Assembly (NCBI RefSeq): GCF_938030145.1 | Contig: NZ_CALHGM010000007.1 | Location: 1 to 64,000 of the forward strand | Direction of reading: 5' to 3' | Source: an uncultured Campylobacter sp. | GTDB lineage: Bacteria > Campylobacterota > Campylobacteria > Campylobacterales > Campylobacteraceae | Length of the DNA stretch: 64,000 nucleotides | Part shown: positions 8,387-17,123 of the stretch, one piece after another | How positions within the stretch are numbered: the stretch's first letter is position 1 | How the letters are laid out: the number at the start of each line of letters is the position of its first letter | Program-made: the position numbers and the translations under genes | Notes under the pieces: generated by a model | Told to the model about the DNA's origin: nothing | Database searches by the model: none | Seen by the model: the letters and a program-made list of their open reading frames with translations, nothing else

Positions 8387-10018
8387 ATGGAGCTTGTTAT
8401 AGAGCTATTTCTTGCGATCACGGCGCTTGCGATAGTGCTAAATATCGTCTTTAAAATTTTTGAAATTCCCACCATCATCGGCTATATCGTCGCGGGCGTG
8501 TGCTTTTCGCAGATCTATAGCTTAAGCAGTGTCGAAAACGCCCATATGTCTGAGCTGGCGGAATTTGGCATCGTCTTTTTGATGTTTACCATCGGGCTTG
8601 AGTTTAGCTTCCATCACCTGATGAGTATGAAAAAGGACGTGTTTTTTAATGGCATACTCCAAGTACTCGGCACCGGTATTATTCTAGCGCTCATCATCGA
8701 TCAAGCTTTCGGCGGAAACATAAAAACCGTGATGATTATCGGGCTTGCGCTCGCGCTTAGTTCGACAGCGATCGTGCTAAAAACGCTCAACGAAACAGGC
8801 GAAATCAACCAAAACTACGGGCGCAAGGTGCTTGGCATCCTGCTCTTTCAAGACCTCGCCGTCATCCCTATTTTGCTGATGATTGACATATTCGGCTCGA
8901 CCGACAATACCCCCGTGAACTATCTAATCTTAAAAACCGCCGTAAGCGCCGCCATAGTGGTGGTGATCCTTTTCGTGCTCGGTAAATTTGCTTTTAACCG
9001 CTTCCTCTACTACGTCGTAAGGACAAATTCTAAAGAAATTTTCATCGCGACCATCCTTTTTACCGTCGTGGGGGCTAGCTTTTTGGCGCATGTTTTTGGT
9101 TTTTCATATACGCTAGGTGCGTTTATCGCGGGCATGCTAATCGCAGAAACCGAGTATAAACACGAGATAGAGGCCGATCTGACGCCGTTTCGGGACATAC
9201 TGCTGGGGCTTTTTTTTATCACGATTGGCATGCAGATAAATTTTGAAGTCATCGTCTCGCACTATGGGCTAATCCTGCTCGCTATTATCGTTATAATGGC
9301 GCTTAAAACGGTTGTGATTTACGCGATCTTATTTCTCTCGACCGGCAAAAGGATAGCGCTAAAAGCGGCGCTGTCGCTATGCCAGATAGGTGAGTTTGCG
9401 CTTGCGATCTTTTCGCTACTGATGAGCCGCGATATGCTAAGTAAGGAAAACGGGCAAATTTTAATTACAGTCGTAACCGCGACGATGATTTTAACGCCGT
9501 TTATCCTTAAAAATTTAAACAAAATCGCCAACCGTTTCGAGTCCAAGGTTGAAAAGCTCGAGGATGAGGAGCATAAAACTCAAATCCCGCCGATGAAAAA
9601 TCACATCATTGTAGCAGGCTACGGCAGGATAGGGCAGGAAGTGGTGCTGCGCCTTAAAGATCAGGGGCTACTATACGTAGTCGCCGAGAGCGATTTAGAG
9701 CTTGTAGATCTGGGCAAATCGCGCGGAGAGAATATATATTTTGTAAATATAATGCAAAAAACCGCAATCGACGAGCTTCATGCGCGCGAAGCGTCGGTCA
9801 TCATCCTAACGATCGCAAATCAGCAAAAGCTCGACATCGTCGCTAAGATGCTAAACGGCTCCAATCTAAAAGCAAATATCATAGTGATGCATACGGGCGC
9901 CGATCCACAAAGCGAGCTGCAGAGCGAATACGGCGAAAATTTTATATTCATAAAAAAGGAGAGAGTAGTAGCCAATGCGCTTTTACAAGAGGCGCTGAAA
10001 TGCAAGCTAACGCAGTAG
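8387..10018 (+). CDS. kefB: KefB-like monovalent cation:proton antiporter with TrkA-N domain
   Basis: A 543-residue CPA2-family antiporter. Residues 1-385 form about 12 membrane helices; residues 405-520 form a cytoplasmic RCK/TrkA-N domain with a dinucleotide-binding motif (GYGRIGQEV). It probably exchanges K+ or Na+ for protons under ligand control. Position after cbpA-hspR matches the order I recall for C. jejuni Cj1228c-Cj1231. GGGAG precedes the ATG. No KefG/KefF ancillary gene is adjacent, so direct glutathione control as in E. coli cannot be assumed. Confidence 0.85.
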   Translation: MELVIELFLAITALAIVLNIVFKIFEIPTIIGYIVAGVCFSQIYSLSSVENAHMSELAEFGIVFLMFTIGLEFSFHHLMSMKKDVFFNGILQVLGTGIILALIIDQAFGGNIKTVMIIGLALALSSTAIVLKTLNETGEINQNYGRKVLGILLFQDLAVIPILLMIDIFGSTDNTPVNYLILKTAVSAAIVVVILFVLGKFAFNRFLYYVVRTNSKEIFIATILFTVVGASFLAHVFGFSYTLGAFIAGMLIAETEYKHEIEADLTPFRDILLGLFFITIGMQINFEVIVSHYGLILLAIIVIMALKTVVIYAILFLSTGKRIALKAALSLCQIGEFALAIFSLLMSRDMLSKENGQILITVVTATMILTPFILKNLNKIANRFESKVEKLEDEEHKTQIPPMKNHIIVAGYGRIGQEVVLRLKDQGLLYVVAESDLELVDLGKSRGENIYFVNIMQKTAIDELHAREASVIILTIANQQKLDIVAKMLNGSNLKANIIVMHTGADPQSELQSEYGENFIFIKKERVVANALLQEALKCKLTQ

Positions 10019-10311
10019 CCTTGAGCGTTTAAGATCAAATTTAAACGCATTTGCTATGCCTAAAATCTCCACGCTCTTTATTTTCTTACTTCTATACTCA
10101 GCTAATTTAAAGCGTTTTGATGAACGTAGATAAATAGATATATTTAAATGGTGGGCTTGCAAATTTAAAGACGCAAAGTGCTCTGCTTTGGATTGATTTA
10201 AATTCTAAATTTAAGCTGTCATTTCACAGCAAAGGGATACTCCGACAAGGAGCTGATGAAGTATATTCGCGCGATAAAGTTATTTAAAAATTCGTTTAAA
10301 TTTTACTAATT

Positions 10312-11406
10312 TCACTCTTTTATCTCTTTATAAACGCTTAAATTGCGTGCTAGACAAACGATGGTCGTTATAAACAATATCGGAGCTATCGGCAAATACA
10401 GATACCCAAGAATCAGAGCCATATTATCGTAACTTCGTCCTTGAGAAAAGAGCAATTCCGAGAGTGGGAGATACAAAACTAGCGTCACAATCGCAAAATT
10501 TTCTATCGCGAAAATCGTATTGCTTTTTTCGGGATTTTCTACGAAAAGTTTGCTGTATCTGCGCTTTGAAAAGAAAAATATAATCGTGCAAACGGCGCTA
10601 ACTATAAACGCCCAGTGTAATTCGTACGAATTTGGTAAAAATAAAATCAAAAAAACCGTTGTCGCAAAACTCGCGAAAGCAAATCTGATCAAACGGTGAA
10701 GTTGATATTTTTGCTTTAAATTTTTTGCAATTCGTGCTAGAGCTTTGCCGTACTCTAGCGCTTCCTCTTTGCTTTGGATAGATTCTGTTTCAAGGCTCGC
10801 GTCATTAAATTTTTGCTCAAATTTAGCGGCTTCATCTTGGGTAGCTTGCGCCTTGCCGTTTGTTTTGTTAAAATTCTGCTCGCCGGAAATTTTATCAGCG
10901 ACCGCTCCGCTAATTTTTGTCTGCGATTTTGGTGCCGGTAGATACACGGTTTCATCGGCGTCAAATTCCGGATTTGCGTTATATGTTATTATCGCCACCG
11001 GAATAGCGATAAAAATAGCGGGTATAATCCGACGTGTATCCCAGTCTATGTGATATTTTATCTGTAAATAAAATCCGACCAAAGCATAAAGGACGTAAAA
11101 TATCGCAGCCACATGTATCCATATAAGCATAAAGGCCTTATCTGCATCGCTAAATAAAAGCAGGGCGTATTTTCTATACTTCAGCCTGTTTAGGCAGACG
11201 AGTATATTTATCGCAGATAGCGCGAGCATGCATAAAAACGACATTATGAGCGCATTATGTACAAACGTAAGAAACACGACGATATAAATCAGGAAGGTCA
11301 AAAGCGTCCCGAAAAATAGATATCTACAAAAGCGAAATCTATCGTAGCTTTTTAAAATTTCTTGCGAAATTTGGCTGATGTCCGCAGGAATTTTGTCTTT
11401 TTGCAT
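10312..11406 (-). CDS. Unknown polytopic membrane protein
   Basis: 364 residues, not recognised. Two similar-looking halves, each with about four hydrophobic helices (about residues 28-150 and 235-355), are separated by a hydrophilic Lys/Gln/Ala-rich linker (about 160-225). This suggests an internal duplication of a four-helix module. ATG is preceded by AAAGGCGG-like sequence. It stands alone between the KefB-like gene and a decayed region; no partner gene suggests a role. Confidence 0.6.
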   Translation of the reverse strand: MQKDKIPADISQISQEILKSYDRFRFCRYLFFGTLLTFLIYIVVFLTFVHNALIMSFLCMLALSAINILVCLNRLKYRKYALLLFSDADKAFMLIWIHVAAIFYVLYALVGFYLQIKYHIDWDTRRIIPAIFIAIPVAIITYNANPEFDADETVYLPAPKSQTKISGAVADKISGEQNFNKTNGKAQATQDEAAKFEQKFNDASLETESIQSKEEALEYGKALARIAKNLKQKYQLHRLIRFAFASFATTVFLILFLPNSYELHWAFIVSAVCTIIFFFSKRRYSKLFVENPEKSNTIFAIENFAIVTLVLYLPLSELLFSQGRSYDNMALILGYLYLPIAPILFITTIVCLARNLSVYKEIKE

Positions 11407-11671
11407 TTTTACCGCCTTTCTCGATTATTTTAGCTCAAATTTTGCTTTTTTACTCCGTAGCGTTTTAAATTTAATGAAGCGAGCTTTTTGGCTTGCTTCT
11501 TTTTTAACAGACAAGCGATCCCGGATTTCACATTAAATTTTAAAAGCGAATACTTACCGGCTCTCGCAATTTAATCGATAAAATTTTTGGCAGGCTAAAT
11601 TTACGCTTCTTTTCTAGCTAAATTTAGCTTCAAAATTTATCCTGCTCCATTCATAAAATAAGGCAACCAAG

Positions 11672-11917
11672 CTAAAGCTCATCTGTTTTATTCACCCGCA
11701 CGAACGCCCAGTGCATAAATCCTTGCCTCGGTTTATATTTGCCGCCACCAAAATCAACCTTGATTATAAATTCATTCGCGTAGCTAGTTTTAACAAGCCA
11801 TCGTTGAAGCTGGGCACCTTTTTGCTCCAATGCTCGGCAAATTTTTTGCCAAAGCAGAGCAAGTCTTGGGCTATTTTTGAAATTTGGCTTTGAAAAATGG
11901 GGCGAGCCGCCTAGCAT
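11672..11917 (-). pseudogene. Deletion remnant of a class I methyltransferase gene
   Basis: The 81-codon frame joins two parts that match the larger methyltransferase gene at 14077-14890. Its middle (segment TSYANEFIIKVDF) matches SAYAREFIDKVDF near that protein's N-terminus. Its end (KYKPRQGFMHWAFVRV) matches KYEPKRDFMHWAFVRV at the C-terminus. The DNA also matches (plus-strand CCCGCACGAACGCCCAGTGC in both). About 560 bp, including the SAM-binding motif, are missing. It is a paralogous copy reduced by an internal deletion and cannot encode an active enzyme. Confidence 0.7.
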
Positions 11918-12016
11918 TGCCTGATGGATAATGAGTACAAATATGCCGTTATCTTGGGACTAAAGCTATAAAAGCTAAACATTAAGCAAATCAAGATATA
12001 ATTTCGCCCCAATCCT

Positions 12017-12100
12017 AGGTAGACGTCCGAGCGGTTTAAGGAGCACGCCTGAAATGCGTGTGCGGGGCAACTCGCCGAGAGTTAGAATCTCTCCCCGCCA
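12017..12100 (+). tRNA. tRNA-Ser(UGA), apparently degenerate
   Basis: D-arm (TCCGAGCGGTTTAAGGA), anticodon arm CACGC-CTGAAAT-GCGTG (anticodon TGA) and the long class II variable arm are clear, and CCA is encoded. However, the gene is about 5 nt short. After the T stem (GAGAG/CTCTC) only CCC-G-CCA remains, the 5' acceptor strand GGTAGAC pairs poorly, and the T loop is TTAGAAT with A in place of the invariant C56. Probably a decayed copy; a functional tRNA-Ser(UGA) should exist elsewhere. Confidence 0.6.
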
Positions 12101-12141
12101 TTTTTTAAATCTATTAAATTCACTTAGTGCTGAGGATAGGT

Positions 12142-12443
12142 ATGAAAATTTTATCCTTAGACGCTAGCGGAAACCTTGGCGGCTACGTTATAGGCGCGCT
12201 CAAAGCCCCTACATAGACTCAGTCAAGATCATAGAAAACTAAGCTCTTGACTACACGCTGATACGTCCGCAGTGGTTTAGTAGTGCCAACGAGATAGACT
12301 ACGAGGTCACGAGCTGGGCAAAAGGGGAGAAATTTAAAAACGAAAATACCCAAATTTCAAGAAAATCTATCGCAAATTTGGTTAAAATATGCCTAGTTGA
12401 TAGCTTTGGCATAAAAGATAGCCTAGGCATCAACAAAAAATAA
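12142..12443 (+). pseudogene. Remnant of NAD(P)H-binding oxidoreductase (NmrA/SDR-like)
   Basis: ATG at 12142 starts MKILSLDASGNLGGYVI, a degraded Rossmann N-terminus (usual form ILGASGNLG). The frame then stops at a TAG. A second frame (about 12204-12443) reads SPYIDSVKIIEN-stop-ALDYTLIRPQWF and onward to an EIDYEVTSWAKGE-like end, matching the C-terminus of small NAD(P)H-binding reductases. At least one frameshift, an in-frame stop and an internal deletion of roughly 100 codons are needed to explain it. It lies directly upstream of the NhaP-type gene. Confidence 0.75.
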
Positions 12444-12458
12444 ATTTAAAGGAAAAAG

Positions 12459-14033
12459 ATGATTGAACACTTACTGCTATTTTTGGCTTTGCTAGCTATC
12501 ATCATCGCTTTAGTGATGGTCTCAAATCGCCTAAACGTCGCCTATCCTGTGCTTTTGGTCCTTGGTGGGCTTGCCATTAGCTTTGTGCCAAATTTGCCAA
12601 GCATTAAGATCGATCCCGAGCTTATTTTCATCATATTTTTGCCGCCACTTCTTTATGAGGCTGCGTGGGCAAACTCGCTAAAAGAGCTCTACAAATGGCG
12701 CCGAATGATCGGAAGTTTTGCATTTATCGTCGTTTTTATCAGCGCAGCAGCTGTTGCCGTGATAGCAAATTTAGTGATCCCCGGCTTCTCGCTCGCCCTT
12801 GGCTTCATGCTAGGAGCCATCGTCTCGCCACCAGATGCGGTGAGCACGGCAGCTATCCTTAAATTTGTCAAAGCCCCACGCAGGATCAGCGCTATTTTAG
12901 AGGGCGAGAGCCTTTTAAATGACGTCACCTCGCTCATCATCTTTCGCTTTGCCGCAGTTGCAGTGACGACCGGGCAGTTTGTCTGGTACAAGGCGGCAAC
13001 GACCTTTTTATGGATGGTGGCTGGTGGCGTTTTGGCAGGTCTTGTGGTGGCATTTGTAGCTTATTTTTTACATAAAATTTTGCCAACTGACGAAAACAGC
13101 GACACGATAATGACGATCACGACGCCTTATATCATGTATATCTTGGCTGAGGAGCTAGGTGCTAGCGGCGTTTTGGCGGTGGTTTGTGGCGGACTTTATC
13201 TCTCAACTAAAAGAAATGAAATTTTCACCGCTTCAACAAGGATCCACGCTGTGCCCATTTGGAACAACTTCATTTTCTTGCTAAACGGCCTTGCTTTTAC
13301 CTTGATCGGCCTTGATCTGCCTGAAATTTTAGCAGGGCTAAAGCGTAGCGGTGTCTCGCTCTTTGAGGCGATCTTTTACGGCGTTTTGGTCACTGCCGTG
13401 CTCATCGTCATTAGGCTTTTGGCATCATACGGAGCTGTTTATATCACGATGTTTATGAAGCGTTTTATCAACGTGGCGGACGATCGCAATCCAGGTAAAG
13501 CGACGCCGTTTATCGTTGGCTGGGCTGGCATGAGGGGCGTAGTCTCGCTGGCTGCGGCACTTTCTATCCCTGCCATGGCCGGTAGCGAGCCCTTTCCGCA
13601 CAGAGACCTTATCTTGTTTATCACCTTCGTAGTGATATTGCTAACGCTCGTAGTTCAGGGCTTAAGCTTGCCACTGCTCATAAAAAGTGTGAAATTTCCA
13701 GACTTTAACGACCATATGCCAAATGAACTTGCAAGGATCAAGATCGAAAAGGCGCTTGCCGAGGCTTCGCTTAAATTTCAAAGCGAGAAATTTTGCAATG
13801 AGGAGAATTTTTTGTTTCAGAAACTCAAAGAAGTTTGGAATTTTAAGCTTGAGAGTGAAAATTTTGAGATCAGCGACAAGGTCAGGCAGACCTATTTTGA
13901 AATTTTAGAGGAGCAAAGAAAGGCACTTTGTGAGCTCAACAAAGACCCAAAGATCGACGAAGAGGTGATTAGGACGTTTTTATACCACATCGACCTTGAG
14001 GAGCAAAGGTGGCAGGAGCATAAAGAGCACTAA
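12459..14033 (+). CDS. CPA1-family Na+/H+ antiporter (NhaP type)
   Basis: 524 residues: about 12 membrane helices (1-405) and a cytoplasmic C-terminal helical tail rich in Glu/Lys (about 410-524). Transport motifs of the NhaP/NHE family are visible: SPPDAVSTAA and EGESLLNDVTSL, with the ion-binding Asp residues. It should export Na+ (or K+/Li+) for protons. AAAGG precedes the ATG. It is flanked by a decayed reductase gene, a degenerate tRNA-Ser and two related methyltransferase copies, and its codon choice looks different from neighbours, so transfer from a related Campylobacter is plausible (inference). Confidence 0.88.
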   Translation: MIEHLLLFLALLAIIIALVMVSNRLNVAYPVLLVLGGLAISFVPNLPSIKIDPELIFIIFLPPLLYEAAWANSLKELYKWRRMIGSFAFIVVFISAAAVAVIANLVIPGFSLALGFMLGAIVSPPDAVSTAAILKFVKAPRRISAILEGESLLNDVTSLIIFRFAAVAVTTGQFVWYKAATTFLWMVAGGVLAGLVVAFVAYFLHKILPTDENSDTIMTITTPYIMYILAEELGASGVLAVVCGGLYLSTKRNEIFTASTRIHAVPIWNNFIFLLNGLAFTLIGLDLPEILAGLKRSGVSLFEAIFYGVLVTAVLIVIRLLASYGAVYITMFMKRFINVADDRNPGKATPFIVGWAGMRGVVSLAAALSIPAMAGSEPFPHRDLILFITFVVILLTLVVQGLSLPLLIKSVKFPDFNDHMPNELARIKIEKALAEASLKFQSEKFCNEENFLFQKLKEVWNFKLESENFEISDKVRQTYFEILEEQRKALCELNKDPKIDEEVIRTFLYHIDLEEQRWQEHKEH

Positions 14034-14076
14034 ACTTGCTCAAATTTATGAGCAAGTTTAGACATATGCTTTAAAT

Positions 14077-14890
14077 TTAGGCTCTATTTGCCTTATCCAC
14101 CCGCACGAACGCCCAGTGCATAAAATCTCGCTTTGGCTCGTATTTGCCGCTGTTAAAATACTCCGCTAGCCGCGCTTCCTCCGCTTCGTTTAGCTCGCCG
14201 CCTAGCATCCAGCGCGTCTTTTGCACAAACTCCTCTGCACTTTTCGCTCCGCCGTCATGGCACTGGGCTTTGATATAGCTTAGGCTCGGCAAATAGCCCA
14301 TTTGAAACAAGATATTTAAAAGATAGACGAAGTCGGGCTTTTGCTCCACTTCGCGCCCTATCGCGTCCAAAATCTCATCATCTACGAAGCTGCCGCCCAC
14401 CTTAAACGTGATGTAAAGCGATTTTTTGGTCTTTGAAAGAAGCTTATTAAGTGCAGTTTTTAGATCGTCCACCTCAAGGCAGCGTGAAGCAAAAACGAGA
14501 TCGCACGCAGGCACATCCGACCAGTCGTCCTCAAAGGCTTTTTGTGCAAATTTTATATTTTTTTGCGCCGTAAGCTTGAGCGTTTTTCTCGGCAAACTCG
14601 AGCATCTTAGGCGAAAAGTCAAAGCCGTAGATCCGCTCCATCTTGTCCGCTGCGGCGATGCTTAGCGCGCCTGCGCCGCATGCGAAATCAAGCAGCGTGG
14701 AGACGCCAATAAAATCGACCTTGTCTATAAACTCGCGCGCGTAGGCGCTTTTCATCACGCCTTCGTTGAAGCTAGGCGCCTTTTTGTCCCAATGCTCGGC
14801 CAGTTTTTTGCCGAATGAGCTTTTTGCTTTTTGCGCCTTATAAAGCGCGTTAAAGCCGATCTCATCGTAGTTTGAAGCTAAAATCATCAT
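14077..14890 (-). pseudogene. Class I SAM-dependent methyltransferase, frameshifted in an A7 tract
   Basis: Two overlapping frames make one protein of about 270 residues. The N-terminal frame (14890 to 14531) carries motif I (LLDFACGAGALSIAAADK) and FDFSPKMLEFAEKNAQAYGA. The C-terminal frame continues KNIKFAQKAFEDDWSDVP to 14077. They join perfectly if one base is removed from a run of seven A (minus strand; T7 at 14558-14564). The substrate is unknown. The frameshift could be decay, a sequencing error, or slippage on the homopolymer. A shorter deletion-derived copy lies at 11672-11917, on the other side of the NhaP gene. Confidence 0.75.
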
Positions 14891-15158
14891 TATCCTTTCC
14901 TGAATTTATCGGGCAGATCGCACCGGTTTTTCATTAAATTTTAACGTAAATTTATGCGCCGCCCCAAACCCGCCTAAAATTTCAAACCGCCCGGCGAGAA
15001 ATACTAAGGCAAGCCAACCCCTGCGTATTTTATATGCTCGAAATTCTTTAAATTTTTATCGAACGATTGCAGTTAAATTTTAAAAGTCCGTGCATAAATC
15101 AAAATTTTTAGTCTGTCGCCCGCACTTGTTCGCTCCGCATTTAAATCGCTGCTTGGAT

Positions 15159-15620
15159 TTATTGTAAAGCCTCCAATCTAGCCGCTATCACCTTTTGCAT
15201 TGCTTGATTTTTCTTGTTTTTGGCTAAAATTTGCAGCCTTCTTTTACCGATGCGTTTGTCGGCGGCCTTTAGAATATTTGCAAGCCCCCATTCATCGGCA
15301 TCAAAGTGTTTTTTAAACAGCTCCCCTTTGGGCGTGTCGATATATTCGCGTATAAGCTCGCCGATGTCGCTTATGTCGTTACCATACGGATAAATTTTCG
15401 TTAGAGCGCTCCGTGCTAGGCTTTTTACGCCGCCGCTTTTTAGCACGAAATCCTTCGGGTAATCAAAAATAATCTCGTCCGCAAGCGTGATAAAATATCG
15501 CGGCAAATCCGTGCTGCCGCGCCTGCTTTGCATCCGATAAACCGTGCAGTGGAGCTTAAAATCAATGTTTTCATCCACGAGCTCGTAAAGCTGTTTTGCA
15601 AGTTTACTCCAACGTTTCAT
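15159..15620 (-). CDS. Small conserved hypothetical protein (SF0329-like)
   Basis: 153 residues, soluble, starting MKRWSKLAKQLYEL. It resembles a family of small proteins often annotated 'SF0329 family', which I recall only from the general pattern of an N-terminal WSKLKKQLE-type helix; function unknown. A good ribosome site (AAGGGGG) precedes the ATG. First of three short minus-strand genes of unknown role. Confidence 0.6.
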   Translation of the reverse strand: MKRWSKLAKQLYELVDENIDFKLHCTVYRMQSRRGSTDLPRYFITLADEIIFDYPKDFVLKSGGVKSLARSALTKIYPYGNDISDIGELIREYIDTPKGELFKKHFDADEWGLANILKAADKRIGKRRLQILAKNKKNQAMQKVIAARLEALQ

Positions 15621-15749
15621 TTTGCCCCCTTATCTATTTGTTGCCTCTTGCTGTTTTGCATGCAGCTTCCACCTTTGCAGTGATCTTGCTCAAAAACTCC
15701 GCACCTTTTCTATATTTTTTGCAAATCTGTTTTGTAAAATTCTGCCGCG

Positions 15750-16283
15750 CTAAACGGTCTCCCAAAATCTCGGCTCCGTCTTGATCGCACTGCGGTTTTT
15801 CTCGCGTAAAATTTGCAAAAATTCTTTAAAGTTCGGCGTAAAAATCGAAGCGGCGGGCACAAATTTATACTCGCTCGCGCCGTCTTGCTCGGGTTTGTCC
15901 GCGCTGCTGCGTTCAAGTTCGCTCGCGCCGCCTGCAAAGCGGATCCGCCAAATCCTAGCATGATTTATCCGTATTTTTGTGACTTCAAGCTCTAAAATTT
16001 GCTCAAATTTATACCTCGCCGCGAGCTTCTGTCCATCAAAAACGTAGATAAAATCCTGATCAAACCAAAGGCTCTCGCACGAGATAAAAAACCGCTCCAG
16101 CCAAAACAGAAACGGTCGCACGGAAAGCCTTTTTACCGCGCTTGCTTCGCTTATCCCATCTATCGCGGCAAGCTCGCGCGGGCTAAGCTTGCGAGGGTTG
16201 CGGCAAAAAAGCGTCCAAATAATCCCGCCCAGGAGCAAGACGCTAAAAATTACGATTAAAATTTGAATTAAAGCTTCAGCCAT
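15750..16283 (-). CDS. Hypothetical membrane-anchored protein
   Basis: 177 residues with one N-terminal membrane helix (about 6-26) and a soluble cytoplasmic region containing a PH-like run of beta-strand sequence (LWFDQDFIYVFDGQKLAARYKF, described here only in part as FIYVFDG). Its ATG follows directly on the stop codon of the 16284-16958 gene (TAA then ATG), so the two are an operon. Function not recognised. Confidence 0.6.
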   Translation of the reverse strand: MAEALIQILIVIFSVLLLGGIIWTLFCRNPRKLSPRELAAIDGISEASAVKRLSVRPFLFWLERFFISCESLWFDQDFIYVFDGQKLAARYKFEQILELEVTKIRINHARIWRIRFAGGASELERSSADKPEQDGASEYKFVPAASIFTPNFKEFLQILREKNRSAIKTEPRFWETV

Positions 16284-16958
16284 TTAAAATTTAAGTCCTT
16301 TTATAAATGCAAATTTCGCCTCCGTATCGCCCCAAAACAAACTCCTGCTAAAATCCGCCTCCGCGCCGTTTGCAAGCTCCTCGTAAAGCTTATAAAATCG
16401 CCCTTTGTAGGTGCAATCACTTAGGCAGATGTTGAAAAACGCCTCCGTCGCGTCCTTGCCGCCGAAATAATATACAAAGTAGATCGGGCGCAGATCGAAG
16501 GCGCTTAGATTTTTGTTAAATTTAGCCCCATGCCGCATCATAAACTCTACCGCCTTTTGTTTATCCTCAAAAAGCTCAAAAATAGGCAACGCGTAGTCCT
16601 TGATAGCCGCGCTAATCTCCCGCACGCTGAGCTCAAAGCTAGCGCCCGCGAGCTGCCAGTCGCGAAACTGCCTGCGCGGCGTGAGATAGCTCAGATACGA
16701 TACGAAAACAAGGTCGGTCGAGTAGGGCAGCTCCTCTTGCATCAGCTTTTTTAGGCGCTTGCAGTAGATCGCGATCTGCGGCAGGATGCTTACGCTGCCG
16801 GCGTAGTTGCGCATGCTGGAACTAAAATAAATTTCAAACGAAATCTCCTTATCGCTTGCGAGCTTCGTTAGTTTTTGCCCCTTTTGCGTGGGCTTGAAGT
16901 CCGTAAAATTTGCCGCAATCTCATTGCAGCCGTTTAAAAATATCTCACGAGGACTCAT
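16284..16958 (-). CDS. Hypothetical protein, possibly DUF4304-like
   Basis: 224 residues, soluble. The N-terminal half (segments TQKGQKLTKLASDKEISFEI and FSSSMRNYAG) has the character of DUF4304 proteins of unknown function, which are common in polymorphic-toxin and immunity neighbourhoods; this assignment is weak. It is the first gene of a pair with the membrane-anchored protein directly downstream. It adjoins the AT-rich NdpA/RelA operon but keeps the GC-richer composition of the host. Confidence 0.55.
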   Translation of the reverse strand: MSPREIFLNGCNEIAANFTDFKPTQKGQKLTKLASDKEISFEIYFSSSMRNYAGSVSILPQIAIYCKRLKKLMQEELPYSTDLVFVSYLSYLTPRRQFRDWQLAGASFELSVREISAAIKDYALPIFELFEDKQKAVEFMMRHGAKFNKNLSAFDLRPIYFVYYFGGKDATEAFFNICLSDCTYKGRFYKLYEELANGAEADFSRSLFWGDTEAKFAFIKGLKF

Positions 16959-17123
16959 TTTGCTTCTTTGTCTGTACCAAATTTGAACGCAATTTATGCT
17001 CCAGTGGCAGCTTATCTCTTAAATGAGTTAAATAAGCGGGAGGAGGTCGAACGAATAACAAACGAGTTAAATTCTATTGAAGCCGCGCAGCGCAGATTTA
17101 TCTGCGTAATTCTCACTGCCATA

